Source of the DNA: UBA5069 sp963773745
GTDB lineage: Bacteria; Chloroflexota; Anaerolineae; Caldilineales; Caldilineaceae
Reading direction: 5' to 3'
NCBI GenBank assembly: GCA_963773745.1
Contig: CAVZCL010000010.1
Location: forward strand, 132,806 to 196,805
Length of the DNA: 64,000 nt
Made by a program: the position numbers and the translations under genes. Below are positions 1-8,760 of this stretch, piece after piece. The notes under the pieces were generated by a model. It was not told where the DNA came from. It made no database searches and saw nothing but the letters and a program-made list of their open reading frames with translations. Within the stretch, counting starts at the first letter, position 1. Each line of letters opens with the position of its first letter.

Positions 1-2
1 TG

Positions 3-353
3 GGCGCACATGCCATGGAGGCGGCCTACGGTGAATGCGACGACTGGCTGGCCGAATTACTGGTCTACCTGCGCGCAAACCGCGATTTTGCCGTCGAGTA
101 CATTCAAACGCACATGCCGCAACTGCGCACTGCGCGGCCAGAGGCGACCTACCTGCTGTGGATTGACTGCCGCGCGGCCAATTTGCCCAAGGCGCCCGAC
201 AAGTTCTTCCTTGAGCAGGCCAAGGTAGCCGTGAATGACGGCGCCTGGTTTGGAACAGGCGGAGAGGGCTTTGTGCGCCTCAACTTTGGCTGCCCACGTG
301 CAACGCTGCTTGAAGGGCTGACGCGCATGAAGAACGCGCTGGATGCACTGTAG
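3..353 (+). CDS. PatB/MalY-type PLP-dependent C-S lyase, C-terminal part
   Basis: The reading frame is open from the left window edge, so the N-terminal part, including the PLP lysine, lies outside. The visible ~116 residues match the small C-terminal domain of fold-type I aminotransferases of the MalY/PatB (cystathionine beta-lyase-like) group: an 'ATYLLWIDCR' strand, then 'GAWFGTGGEGFVRLNFGCP', where the arginine is the expected substrate-carboxylate ligand, and a final helix ending in 'ALDAL'. Family members cleave cystathionine or cysteine conjugates to a thiol, pyruvate and ammonia in the cytoplasm. The stop lies 20 bases before a strong palindromic terminator shared with the convergent glutamate dehydrogenase. 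Another class I/II aminotransferase is possible, but the C-terminal motif favours PatB. Confidence 0.8.
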   Translation, partial: GAHAMEAAYGECDDWLAELLVYLRANRDFAVEYIQTHMPQLRTARPEATYLLWIDCRAANLPKAPDKFFLEQAKVAVNDGAWFGTGGEGFVRLNFGCPRATLLEGLTRMKNALDAL

Positions 354-373
354 CGGTCCAGGAAAGCGCTGAC

Positions 374-415
374 AACAAAGGCGAGGCTCCCGCATGCGGG
401 AGCCTCGCCTTTGTT
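374..415. terminator. Bidirectional palindromic terminator
   Basis: A perfect 42-base palindrome centred at 394/395 (core GCGAGGCTCC and its complement) with A-rich and T-rich outer ends. It sits between the convergent patB-like and glutamate dehydrogenase genes and could terminate both. Its core is shared with hairpins at 10626, 18912 and 47558. Confidence 0.8.
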
Positions 416-416
416 A

Positions 417-1781
417 TCAATGGCCGACGGGTGGAAGCCCTCGCTGGCGCCGAACCGGCCTCGCATGCGAGGTTCGGCGCAGTCGCACGCCTATGCCCAG
501 CCGCGCCTGCATTGCTTCATGGATGCGCTGGACCGCCAACAGGTGCGCCGCAAGGCGATTGTCGACGCCGCGCCGTGTGGCCTCAAAGTGCATTGCACCA
601 AATGCGCGCGTAATGCGCTGATCCAGTCTCTCGTGGACGGTGGGCTCGTCCCAGTAGAAATTGGAGGCATTCTGCACCTGCTCAAAGTAGCTCACGGTGA
701 CGCCACCCGCATTGCAGAGAATGTCGGGCAACACATAGACCCCGCGCCGGAACAGAATCTCGTCGGCCTCGGGCGTGGTGGGTCCATTCGCCAATTCGGC
801 AACAATCTGCGCCTGGATGCGCTCGGCATTGCGTTCGGTTATGATGTTCTCCAGTGCGGAAGGAAAGAGCACACAGACATCCAGTTCGAGCAGATCAGCA
901 TTGCTGATCGCTTGCGTGCCGGGGAAATTGATAACAGTGCCTGTGCGCTTCTTGTGCTGGAATACCTCGTCGTAGTCGAGCCCGTTGGCGCAGTATATGC
1001 CACCGCGGCTGTCGCTCACCGCAACAACCTCCATGCCCAGAATGTCAACCGCGAGTTGATGCGCATAGCTGCCGGCGTTGCCGTATCCCTGAATGGCCGC
1101 GCGCTTGCCCCGCAGTTCAATGCCCAGCTCCTTTGCCGCCTCACGCACGGCGTAGATGCCGCCGCGTGCGGTCGCATCGCCTCGCCCAATGCTGCCGCCC
1201 AGGCAGAGCGGCTTGCCGGTGATGACACCGGGCTGGTGCCTGGCAAAAAGCACCTCATATTCATCCATCATCCACGCCATAATCTGGGGGGTGGTGTAGA
1301 CATCGGGCGCAGGAATGTCGATCTCGGGGCCGATGTTTTGCGCCACGGCACGAATGTAGGCTCGGCTAAGCCGTTCCAGCTCCGGCTCGGAAAGCTGTTT
1401 GGGGTCGCAGATGATGCCGCCTTTGGCCCCGCCCAGCGGCAGATCCAGCGTGGCCGTCTTAAGGGTCATCCACGCCGCAAGGGCGCGCACAGTGTCCACC
1501 GTTTCGTCGGGATGGAAGCGGATGCCCCCTTTGCCGGGGCCGCGTGCGTCATTCCACTGAACGCGGTAGGCCGGGAAGACGGCGATGGAGCCATTGTCCA
1601 GTTTGATCGAAAGCTGGAAGTGAAACTCGCGCATGGGTTGCCGCAGCAACTGGCACGAAGCGGCCGGCAGGCCCAGCAATGCGGTGGCGCGGTCGATCTG
1701 CTGCTGTGCAATCAGCAGTGGGTTTTCGTCAGCGTAGACAGTGGTATCGATTTTTGTGTTGGGCGAATTGTTTGTGAACAC
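417..1781 (-). CDS. gdhA: Glu/Leu/Phe/Val family dehydrogenase (glutamate dehydrogenase)
   Basis: Oxidatively deaminates glutamate to 2-oxoglutarate, or the reverse, with NAD(P); a cytoplasmic hexameric enzyme linking carbon and nitrogen metabolism. The frame is open to 1985, but a GTG at 1781 is the better start: it follows a GGAG-containing ribosome site and gives 454 residues, close to the family norm. Visible motifs are 'RGPGKGGIRFHP' (substrate lysine near residue 84), 'PLGGAKGG' (catalytic lysine near 120) and the Rossmann loop 'GYGNAG' near 232. 'CNAGGVTVSYFEQVQN' is typical of the catabolic GdhA/GudB/RocG group. A promoter (1977-2006) and a leader terminator (1902-1940) lie upstream, suggesting premature termination control. 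The C-terminal ~25 residues are Arg-rich and not family-like. Leucine or phenylalanine dehydrogenase is less likely, given the length. Confidence 0.9.
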   Translation of the reverse strand: MFTNNSPNTKIDTTVYADENPLLIAQQQIDRATALLGLPAASCQLLRQPMREFHFQLSIKLDNGSIAVFPAYRVQWNDARGPGKGGIRFHPDETVDTVRALAAWMTLKTATLDLPLGGAKGGIICDPKQLSEPELERLSRAYIRAVAQNIGPEIDIPAPDVYTTPQIMAWMMDEYEVLFARHQPGVITGKPLCLGGSIGRGDATARGGIYAVREAAKELGIELRGKRAAIQGYGNAGSYAHQLAVDILGMEVVAVSDSRGGIYCANGLDYDEVFQHKKRTGTVINFPGTQAISNADLLELDVCVLFPSALENIITERNAERIQAQIVAELANGPTTPEADEILFRRGVYVLPDILCNAGGVTVSYFEQVQNASNFYWDEPTVHERLDQRITRAFGAMHFEATRRGVDNRLAAHLLAVQRIHEAMQARLGIGVRLRRTSHARPVRRQRGLPPVGH

Positions 1782-1901
1782 GAGTTGCTCTCCGTTGCGT
1801 AAATGTGGCAAGTATCTTGGCAGCACGCGGCGCTTGCTCAACAAGGGCGAGTGGCAAGCAAGCAGCGAGGCCGCTCCATGTATTCGCCTGCATGTGAGGC
1901 G

Positions 1902-1940
1902 AAAAAACGGGCGGCCAGGGATGATCATCCCTGGCCGCCC
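1902..1940 (-). terminator. Intrinsic terminator in the gdh leader (possible attenuator)
   Basis: On the minus strand, a perfect 32-base palindrome (1940 to 1909, arms GGGCGGCCAGGG) is followed after one base by six Ts (1907-1902). It lies between the -10 box at 1982-1977 and the GTG start at 1781. No minus-strand gene ends just upstream that it could serve. Confidence 0.7.
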
Positions 1941-1976
1941 AACACTGGACGCAAGTCTGTTTTCGTCAATTGTGAA

Positions 1977-2006
1977 ATTATACACGATGTGCGCAATTTT
2001 AGCAAA
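1977..2006 (-). promoter_or_regulatory. Candidate sigma70-type promoter for gdh
   Basis: Minus-strand TTTGCT (2006-2001), an 18-base spacer and a perfect TATAAT (1982-1977). The implied start near 1970 gives a leader of about 190 bases containing the terminator at 1902-1940. Confidence 0.5.
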
Positions 2007-2043
2007 GTCGACTTTTGCGTAAGGTCAAATTGCGCGGCCGTAG

Positions 2044-2182
2044 GTCACGTCTCCTGGCGTGACGCTGTTGTAACCTTGCCGTGCGCAGTACGATGTCACT
2101 TGCGTTCGCGCGCGATGACTGCGCGCCATAAAGCGTCACGTCTCCCGACGTGACCTGCAGTCGTCACGCCGGGAGACGTGAC
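2044..2182. repeat. Cluster of three GTCACGTCTCC palindromic repeats
   Basis: Three copies of a ~20-base imperfect palindrome at 2044-2063, 2135-2154 and 2163-2182. The last two are in opposite orientation and separated by only 8 bases, so together they form a larger hairpin. Related copies occur near 5143 and 38925. The spacer 1986-2304 holds no gene that I can support. Confidence 0.6.
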
Positions 2183-2194
2183 CTGCAATCCCCC

Positions 2195-2223
2195 TTTCAC
2201 CGGCGCACGCGTCGTGATATACT
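2195..2223 (+). promoter_or_regulatory. Candidate promoter for the membrane-anchored ATPase gene
   Basis: TTTCAC (2195-2200), a 17-base spacer and TATACT (2218-2223), about 80 bases before the ATG at 2305. Confidence 0.4.
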
Positions 2224-2304
2224 TGTGCCAACACGCACACCCCGTGCGCCATACCGTTCGTTCTCTCCATCGTTCCTGCTGCGCTTGCGCAGAACGCCGC
2301 CGCC

Positions 2305-5062
2305 ATGAGCCTCTACGAACGCGTCCCACCCATCGATCTATCCCCTGCCTACAGCGATCCACCCTACGCGCCCTTTGTCGTGCGCGACTACCTGCGCCTG
2401 CTGGGCGATCTCTTCTACTTTCCCCAATCCGTGCGCGATTACGTGCGCAGCTATGCGCGCGCCGTGCGCAGCGAAAACAGCCCGCCGCAGACGCGTGCCC
2501 TGGCCGCATGGAACAGTTGGCTGCGCGAAAACCCCGTCCAGGTGGATTTCCTGTTGATGGTGGCGCTGCTTGGCCTGCTGCTCATTCTCGTGCTCATCAA
2601 CGGCGTGGGGTTGCTGGCCGGCGCCCTGGCCAGAGAGATGCCGCCCCTTGGCGCCATGGGCTGGGCCATGCTCATCGCCTCGGTCTCGCTGCTCATCATG
2701 CTGGCCATTGGCGCCGCGGGCGATGAGGCAGGCGCGTTGGCTTCCTTTGCGCTGCCAGTGGCGCTCGCTATCGGGCTCGCATGGCTGGCCTGCGCTGCCG
2801 CCGTTAGCCTGGGCGTGGTGGATGGCTTCGCGGGAATGGCCTTGATTGCCACAACGGCTGCGCTTGCCTTTGGTGTGGCCGCAGCGGCGCTCTTCGCAAC
2901 GGCCTCCGTGGGGGCCAACAACCTTTGGACCCACGCAGCGCTCGCGGCAATCATCGCCACGCTGCTTGCCGTGGCCATTGGCCTCTTTGGCTGGCCCGCC
3001 GCAGAGAGCGCGCAGAGCGCCGCCGCCCTGCTCGGCCGCCTGCTGGCGCTGGGGCTGCTGGCCGCCGTGGGATATCTTGTGGGCGCGCTCCGGCTGGACG
3101 ACTATCTGCTGCACGCACGCTACCCGGGCACAGCGCCAGCACCCGCCGACTGGCTGGCAATTGCGCGCGTCACACCACTGCCCCTGCCCTACCTGCATGA
3201 GCACATGACCGCCTGGCTCGATTTCGAATGGCAGCAGGGCATGGACAACTGTGTCTCGCTCTGGTGGTTCACCGGCCAGCAGGCCGCCGTGCGCAGTGCC
3301 ATGCACGAGATTCTGCGCGGCGACCACCCCGCGCCTGCCGTACCGGATGCGTCCATCAAGCTCGACGCACAGGCCGCGCGCCAGGCGGAGCGCACGCTTG
3401 CCATGGTGGCGCACGCCGCCGACTTCCCCCAGCGCTACCCGTGGGGCATGATCAGCTATGCGCCCACCACCCCGCGTGATCTGCTCAACGCATCCCTTGC
3501 GGCCATGCCGCGGCAAGAGCGTCGACGACGCCTCCCCGTCGGTGCAGCGTCGCCTCAAGCGACAGCGGCTGCGCCAGGGCGCTGCGCCACGCCGCCTTGC
3601 GCACCCCTTGCCCACCGACGCACCCGAAAAAGCGCTGGCCGCGGCCTTCTGGAATCTTGACCACGGCTATCTGGGTGATGCACTGGCAGCCTTCCGCAAG
3701 GCGCAGTCCTCAGCACAGACAAACGAGATGATCGCCCTCGTTCAGACGCTGCACAACCTGGGCAGCAGCGAGAACCTGCTGGCAAACGCCCAAATCGAAT
3801 TGCCACAACCACCCTTCAAACCCTTCCGCCCGGCGGCCTGGCAGGCGCTGGAGGGCGTGCGCAGGGTGGTGCGTTTTGCCGGCCTGGCGCGCGCGGCCGT
3901 TACGCCGGCGCGCCGCACCATGGCCACCGAAGAGACGCTGGATGCACTCGAATCACTCCGCAACCCCGCCCCGCCCCTTACGGCCGAGGTGCGCTACATC
4001 CAGCAACTGGCCGAGTTGTGGGCCGCCGATTTCGCTGCGTGGATTGAGAGTGCGCCGCCGCCCGAGCCGCAGGGGGCTGTGGCCAACCCCTTCCTCTTTG
4101 CCGAACCGCTGCGCACGGGCCGCATGTTTGTGGGGCGCAGGCGCGAGCTGGACGCGCTGGCCCAAGCGTGGCACGGGGGCAACCTTCAGCCCGTTCTCCT
4201 CCACGGCCCCCACCTCATGGGCAAGACATCGCTCCTCTTCGCCGCCGAGCGTGCCATCCCCTCAGTGGAGCTGGCCTGGTTCCACCTGGCCCACACCGAC
4301 CGCAAGCGCATGGCGTTGCCTCAGGTGCTGGCTGCAATTGAGGAGGCCATGCGCCAGAGCCCGGCCCTCGAACTGACGCACTATGGCTCGGCGAGCACAC
4401 AGCCCAGCGCCATGGCGGCAGGAAGCGATCTCTATGTGGAAACCGATCGGCTTATCCGCCGCTGCTGCTCCTTGCTGCAGCCCGCCAACCTTGTGCTCGT
4501 GCTCGACGATTTCGACGCAGCCGCGGCCGCACTCGACAGTGAAGGTGCGCTCACGCTCTTCGCCAACTTCATCGCACATCTCTACCAGACCATTCGCAAC
4601 TTTTCCGTTGCCTTCACTTACGAGCAGCCGCCAGAGACTTCGGAGAAGTCGCCCCTGCACCGCCTTGCCGGCACGCTACGTACGATTGCGCTGCCGCCGC
4701 TGAGCCCGGCCGACGTGGAGCGCCTGCTGCGGCCACCTGGCTTTCCCCTCTACTTTGATGACAGCGCCGTGGCGCGCGTCTTCGAGGTATCAGGCGGGAA
4801 GCCCTACCTTGTGCAACTGCTGGGCCATGCTGTTGTGGAGCAGTTCAACCGCGCCGCGGCGCAGCGACAGGGAGATTCATACCTTTGCGCGCAGGATGTT
4901 GAGACAGCCATCGAGGATGCGAGCTTTGCCGAGCGGGCCAACGGGCAGCTGGCGCAGGAGGCGGCGCACCTTGTGAGCGCACAGCCCTCCCTCCCTGAGG
5001 ACCTGGGACGCAAACGGCTGGAGAGCGAGCTGCAGGAGATTATGCAGACAAAGGGCGCGTAA
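2305..5062 (+). CDS. Membrane-anchored STAND/AAA-type ATPase (frame break)
   Basis: Two overlapping frames (2305-3660 and 3458-5062) form one protein of about 918 residues if one extra base between about 3505 and 3545 is removed. The N-terminal part has a short cytoplasmic lead and then a block of about 8 hydrophobic helices (residues ~83-270). The C-terminal part starts with a helical region and carries an NTPase module: 'FVGRRRELDALA' (typical entry to AAA_16/STAND domains), P-loop 'GPHLMGKTS' (DNA ~4205-4230), Walker B 'LVLVLDDFD' (~4496-4520), and a winged-helix-like 'SGGKPYLVQLLGH'. STAND proteins are usually switch-like signalling ATPases; the ligand and output here are unknown. It stands alone between non-coding repeats and I do not recognise a named family. 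There is no clear ribosome site before the ATG. Confidence 0.65.
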
Positions 5063-5087
5063 CGTGGAGGCGCAACAGGTGGATAAC

Positions 5088-5217
5088 CGTAGCGGAGGGC
5101 TTCCAGCCCTCCGTTTTGTATGACAGGCCGCGCATTTGTCGGCCACGTCTCCAGCGTGACGCAGTTTTTGCCACAATCAGGAGGCGCATAATCGAGGGCT
5201 GGAAGCCCCCGCTACGA
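5088..5217. repeat. Intergenic repeats: two AGGGCTGGAAGCCC elements and one GTCACGTCTCC element
   Basis: The gap 5063-5230 is almost entirely repeats. 5088-5118 holds a hairpin with arms GGAGGGCTTCC followed by TTTTG, a plausible terminator for the ATPase gene. 5143-5160 is a CACGTCTCC palindrome. 5193-5217 is an AGGGCTGGAAGCCCCCGCTA element seen again near 6703, 38968, 40167 and 57607. Confidence 0.6.
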
Positions 5218-5230
5218 AGTCTTCACGCTA

Positions 5231-6478
5231 TCAATCCGCCGGAGCGCAGGCCATCGCCCCTTCTTCGCGCATGCGCGAAGCACGTACAACCACAATTGCC
5301 ACCACTGCCAGCAGCGCATAGACGGCGGCCGCGCCCGCAAAGACACCGCGAAAGCCGGCGCTGGCGACAATTGCCGCTGCAATCAGCGGCGCCACCGTGC
5401 GCGCCGAAGCCTGCACGCTGTTCTCCAACCCGTAGGTCGCCCCCTGGCTCCCCTGCGGCGACCAGAGATTCATGAGCGCGGCCGTCGCAGGCACGAGGCC
5501 GCCGGTGGCAATGCCGGCCAAGGCCTGAAACGCGACCAACTGCTGTGGCGATGTCACGAAGATTTGCGGAATCTGCAGGACGACGGCGGCAATGGCCGAG
5601 CCAATCAACACATAGTTGTGGCCATAACGATCACCCACGCGCCCGAGAAAGACTGCGCTGATCGCACTGGTGAAGGCGGCTGCGCCAATCGCAAGCCCCG
5701 TGAGCGTCGCCGCGCCTCTCTCAATGTTGCCGTTGAGGCTGAGCACAAAGAGCGCGAGGACTGGCACAACAAGCGTCGCACCCAGGCTGCGCAGAAAGGT
5801 GAGCCCATAGAGGCCGGCCATACCGGGCGCACGCACAATGTGGCTGTACCCCTCCCAAAAACCCTCGCGATCTGCCCGCTCGACAGGCGTAAACTCCTCC
5901 TGCACCAGAAAGACCACGGCCAGCCCCGCCAGCCCCAGCAGCGCGCCGGTAATAAAGAAGCTCTCGCGAAAGCCGAAGGTCTCGCCCAGCAGCCCGCCGA
6001 TGATGGGGCCGCCCGCCACGCCCACCCAGCGCGCCATGTTGGTTGTGCCCAGCGCCGTGCCAATGTACGCGCGCGGCGTCGAGGAGGCCACCAGCGCATT
6101 GGTGGCGGCAATCACACCCGTGACGGCTCCTTGCAGCGCACGCAGGAGCACCAGTTGCTCGGCGCTTTGCGCCATGCCCATGGCCGCCATAATGATGGCA
6201 CCGCCAATGGTGGCGCGCGCCAACATCAGCTTGCGCCCGCGTCTATCCGCCACGGCCCCCCAAATGGGCGCGGCGATCATCATCGTCACCGCCTGCGCAG
6301 AGAAGACCATGCCCGCCCAGAAGGCTACCGAGCCGCGCGTGGCAATGCCCAGTTCGCGCACGTAGAGTGGCAAAAAGGGATAGACGAGGCTGAAACCTGC
6401 CGTGGAGAGAAACTGCACAATCGTTAGAACGACGAGGTTGCGCTTCCAGTTGATTTGCGTGGTCTGCTGCGCCTGCAT
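5231..6478 (-). CDS. MFS multidrug-type efflux transporter (MdtG-like)
   Basis: A 415-residue, 12-helix major facilitator. The start at 6478 ('MQAQQTTQINWKRNL') is preferred over the open upstream stretch, which is Arg-rich and not membrane-like. The first helix follows at once ('LVVLTIVQFLSTAGFSLVYP'). The loop 2-3 motif 'GAVADRRGRKLML' is the conserved MFS motif A. 'GVAGGPIIGGLLGE' in helix 5 fits motif C of drug/proton antiporters, supporting export, probably of hydrophobic compounds, across the inner membrane. Length and motifs resemble MdtG and the tetracycline/multidrug antiporters (~400 residues). The substrate cannot be told. It is flanked on both sides by repeat-rich spacers, so probably a single-gene unit; the promoter should lie in 6479-6600. 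Confidence 0.8.
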   Translation of the reverse strand: MQAQQTTQINWKRNLVVLTIVQFLSTAGFSLVYPFLPLYVRELGIATRGSVAFWAGMVFSAQAVTMMIAAPIWGAVADRRGRKLMLARATIGGAIIMAAMGMAQSAEQLVLLRALQGAVTGVIAATNALVASSTPRAYIGTALGTTNMARWVGVAGGPIIGGLLGETFGFRESFFITGALLGLAGLAVVFLVQEEFTPVERADREGFWEGYSHIVRAPGMAGLYGLTFLRSLGATLVVPVLALFVLSLNGNIERGAATLTGLAIGAAAFTSAISAVFLGRVGDRYGHNYVLIGSAIAAVVLQIPQIFVTSPQQLVAFQALAGIATGGLVPATAALMNLWSPQGSQGATYGLENSVQASARTVAPLIAAAIVASAGFRGVFAGAAAVYALLAVVAIVVVRASRMREEGAMACAPAD

Positions 6479-6608
6479 GAAGTGACTCGCTGCCCGCCGA
6501 CGCTGCGGCCGGTTTGTTGTTGCACGACGTGGCGCGCATCGCACGTGCGCAAGCATGCCGTAGCGGCGGCTTATGAACGTTTCCGAAATAAAGCGGTGCA
6601 CGCCGCAG

Positions 6609-6810
6609 GGGCCGCCGAGGGTTGAAACCCCCGGCTAGGCAAACCAAGTCCACTCAAGTGGACTGGCTAGAGAGAGTGACCACTCTGCGCGAGCGCCACT
6701 GTCGGAGGGCTGGAAGCCCCCCGCTACGAGGCCCCCGACGTACGGCGCGCTGTGAGTCCACTTGAGTGGACTTGGTTTGCCTAGCCGGGGGTTTCAACCC
6801 TCGGCGGCCC
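6609..6810. repeat. 56-bp perfect inverted repeat flanking a repeat element
   Basis: 6609-6664 is the exact reverse complement of 6755-6810. The 90-base centre contains an AGGGCTGGAAGCCCC element (6703-6730). The arms themselves contain shorter palindromes such as AGTCCACTCAAGTGGACT. No coding signal is seen. Confidence 0.8.
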
Positions 6811-7235
6811 TGCACGAGCCAACCAACCCATACCGAAACAATTCGGCAACATTCATCAGCCGCCGAACTCGGGGACGCGCCACGATCGATGCCTACGGAA
6901 GCTAGTGTAGGTTGACGAAATAGCTCGAAAACAATTTATGTCTCGTCGCGGCGAACGCTGCAGGCTCAAGCCTGCAGCTACCCAACCCAAGTCGGCTGAA
7001 GCCGACTGACGCCGCTGCACTCGAGCGCAGAAGGGTTTCAGCCTGCTTCAACAGGCTTGGGTTGCCTAGCCGTAGGCTTCAGCCTGTGGCGGTGGCCGCG
7101 GCAAGCGCGCTTCATGCCGAATCATTTCGTCAATGTTCATCTGCCGCCGTAATCGAGAACGCGACGCTGTCCATACCAACGGCGGCTGAAGCCGCAACTA
7201 CGAACGCCGCCCCGCTATGCGCAAAACGCGCTGCC
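6811..7235. repeat. Repeat-rich spacer with several small palindromes
   Basis: No gene is supported here. 6958-6977 is a palindrome (arms CTGCAGGCT) and 6990-7007 another (arms AGTCGGCT). Around 7045-7100 a GGCTTGGGTTGCCTAGCC stretch repeats the arms of the 6609-6810 inverted repeat. Further GGCTGAAGCC motifs occur to about 7200. Confidence 0.6.
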
Positions 7236-8180
7236 CTACTTGCTGATCTGCTCCAATAGGTCCACGCTTAAATAGGCCATAACGCCCAGGATGATGTTAT
7301 AGGTCGCGTGCAACACCATCGCCGTGCTGGTGTTGTGGCGAATGCGCACAAGTCCCAGCACCAGCCCCAGCAGAAAGACAACCGCCGTCGACAGCGTAAT
7401 ACCGTAGTTGCTGTGCAGCAGCGCAAAGAGCGCCGCCGTAAGAATAAGCCCCAGCCGCGGCTGCGCAGCCCCGCGCATGAGCGTCTCTTCGCCCAGTGCG
7501 GCCGCCAGCCCCAGCGTGAGAACACCCCACCACGACGTGAAGAGGGGCCCCAGCAGTTGCTCTGTCAATTCCTCCACGTCGGCGTCGGCCGCAAAGCCAA
7601 GTGCGGCCGCCACGGCCTGAATGACCAGCACAACCACCACCATCACAAAAGCAAGGCCAATGCCCAGCAGCACCTGGCGCGCGCTGGGCCACGCCAGCCC
7701 CAGCCGGTCCAGGCTTGCACGCCAGCCGCGCCGCAGCGGCCAGCCAATCCCCACAAAGGCCAGCAGCGCCATAAGGAACTGCTGCCCCCAGATGCCAGCG
7801 AAGCTTGTCACCTGCACGCCGGCTTCCTCCGCCTCCGCCACGAGCGCCGAGAGATCGGAGAGCCCCACGCCGATTGTCAGCAGCATGTTGATAATCACGA
7901 GCATGGTCATGCTCAGCGCCACGGCGTGCACGGGGCTGGCTGCATCAATGGGAATGTAGCGCGCAGAGAAGCGCCGCACAAAAGGCAGCAGCAGGAGCAT
8001 GCCCACGAGCGCCGGCAGCAGCAGCCCCCACGCCAGCAGATCGGGGCTGTCAACCATATCACCAAGGGGATTGGTCGGCATCAGATCCGGCTGCGTGCTG
8101 CGAATGGCCGTGTAGGCAAGCAGCCCCAGCGCACCGAGCACCACGGCCGCATAGATGGCGATGAGGAGCAGATAGGCCAT
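7236..8180 (-). CDS. CPBP family intramembrane metalloprotease
   Basis: A 314-residue polytopic membrane protein with about 8 hydrophobic segments. The three CPBP (Abi/Rce1-like) motifs are in order: 'EETLMRG' (glutamates 231-232, arginine 236), 'ALLHSNYG' (His ~256) and 'AMVLHATYNI' (His ~291, Asn ~295). These residues form the intramembrane zinc/glutamate active site of the Rce1 superfamily. Bacterial members act in peptide maturation, bacteriocin self-immunity or membrane-protein processing; the substrate here is unknown. No bacteriocin-like gene lies nearby. A short minus-strand frame (8081-8422) overlaps its 5' end and may be an upstream partner. Confidence 0.85.
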   Translation of the reverse strand: MAYLLLIAIYAAVVLGALGLLAYTAIRSTQPDLMPTNPLGDMVDSPDLLAWGLLLPALVGMLLLLPFVRRFSARYIPIDAASPVHAVALSMTMLVIINMLLTIGVGLSDLSALVAEAEEAGVQVTSFAGIWGQQFLMALLAFVGIGWPLRRGWRASLDRLGLAWPSARQVLLGIGLAFVMVVVVLVIQAVAAALGFAADADVEELTEQLLGPLFTSWWGVLTLGLAAALGEETLMRGAAQPRLGLILTAALFALLHSNYGITLSTAVVFLLGLVLGLVRIRHNTSTAMVLHATYNIILGVMAYLSVDLLEQISK

Positions 8181-8422
8181 TGCTCTGGTGATGGCTGCGC
8201 TTTCGTCCTGCGCCTTGAAGCGTGGCGTGGGCGCGATTGTGTCGAAGTGCGTGCCGGGGGCGCGCCCCCCGGCACGCCGAGCGCTGCCGGTTCATCCGCC
8301 TGCATCTTGAAGACGGCTGCGGCCTGGAGGTCGCGACGGCGCGCGCGTTCGGAAGCGTTTGCCAGCAACAGAACAACGAACAGCGGCAGAAAGGTGAGGA
8401 GAAGGCCAGCAAGATCGCTCAT
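8081..8422 (-). CDS. Possible short membrane protein overlapping the CPBP gene
   Basis: An ATG at 8422 opens a 113-codon frame starting with one clear hydrophobic helix ('LAGLLLTFLPLFVVLLLA') and then a charged stretch ('ANASERARRRDLQAA'). The last 100 bases overlap the CPBP coding region in another frame, where composition turns Pro/Ser/Arg-rich, as out-of-frame translations do here. Probably only the first ~40 codons were ever coding: a small one-helix protein, or a displaced N-terminus of the protease. No family recognised. Confidence 0.3.
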   Translation of the reverse strand: MSDLAGLLLTFLPLFVVLLLANASERARRRDLQAAAVFKMQADEPAALGVPGGAPPARTSTQSRPRHASRRRTKAQPSPEQWPICSSSPSMRPWCSVRWGCLPTRPFAARSRI

Positions 8423-8595
8423 AATCGGTCCGTATGCAAGCAGTGGCAGGGAATGGAGTAAGTGCAAAGCGCAATCCATTCAGTGTAAATGCCCCAGCGT
8501 ACGCAGCCAAACCGCGCCCACACGCGCTGCCGCGCGGCCCTGCGCGATATCGTTTTCAGTTCTGCGGTGACGCATTTTCGCCACTTTTTGGTCAA

Positions 8596-8624
8596 TTGAC
8601 ACGACTTGTAAATGGTAGTACTAT
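8596..8624 (+). promoter_or_regulatory. Strong sigma70-type promoter of the first peptide-binding protein gene
   Basis: Perfect -35 TTGACA (8596-8601), exactly 17 bases, and TACTAT (8619-8624), about 137 bases before the ATG at 8761. The paralogous gene downstream has the same arrangement at 10677-10705. Confidence 0.75.
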
Positions 8625-8760
8625 CCCGCAACTCTCAGGACATGGCGGCGCGCGCTGCATTGCATGGGAACGCGCTGCCCACTGCGAGGGGGATTCCTCT
8701 GCACGCAGTTCCCACTATCCGACTTGTGCAATCCACCAACCGAACAAGGAGCAACACCCA

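Noticed and set aside
411..1802. 463-codon plus-strand frame opposite gdh
   Set aside because: It lies wholly antisense to a well-supported glutamate dehydrogenase. Its composition is that of an out-of-frame complement in GC-rich DNA and it shows no protein motif.
1779..1985. Longer gdh start at ATG 1985
   Set aside because: It would overlap the -10 box and translate the leader terminator. The extra 68 residues are not dehydrogenase-like.
7308..8570. 420-codon plus-strand frame opposite the CPBP protease
   Set aside because: Out-of-frame complement of a membrane protein gene with intact active-site motifs.
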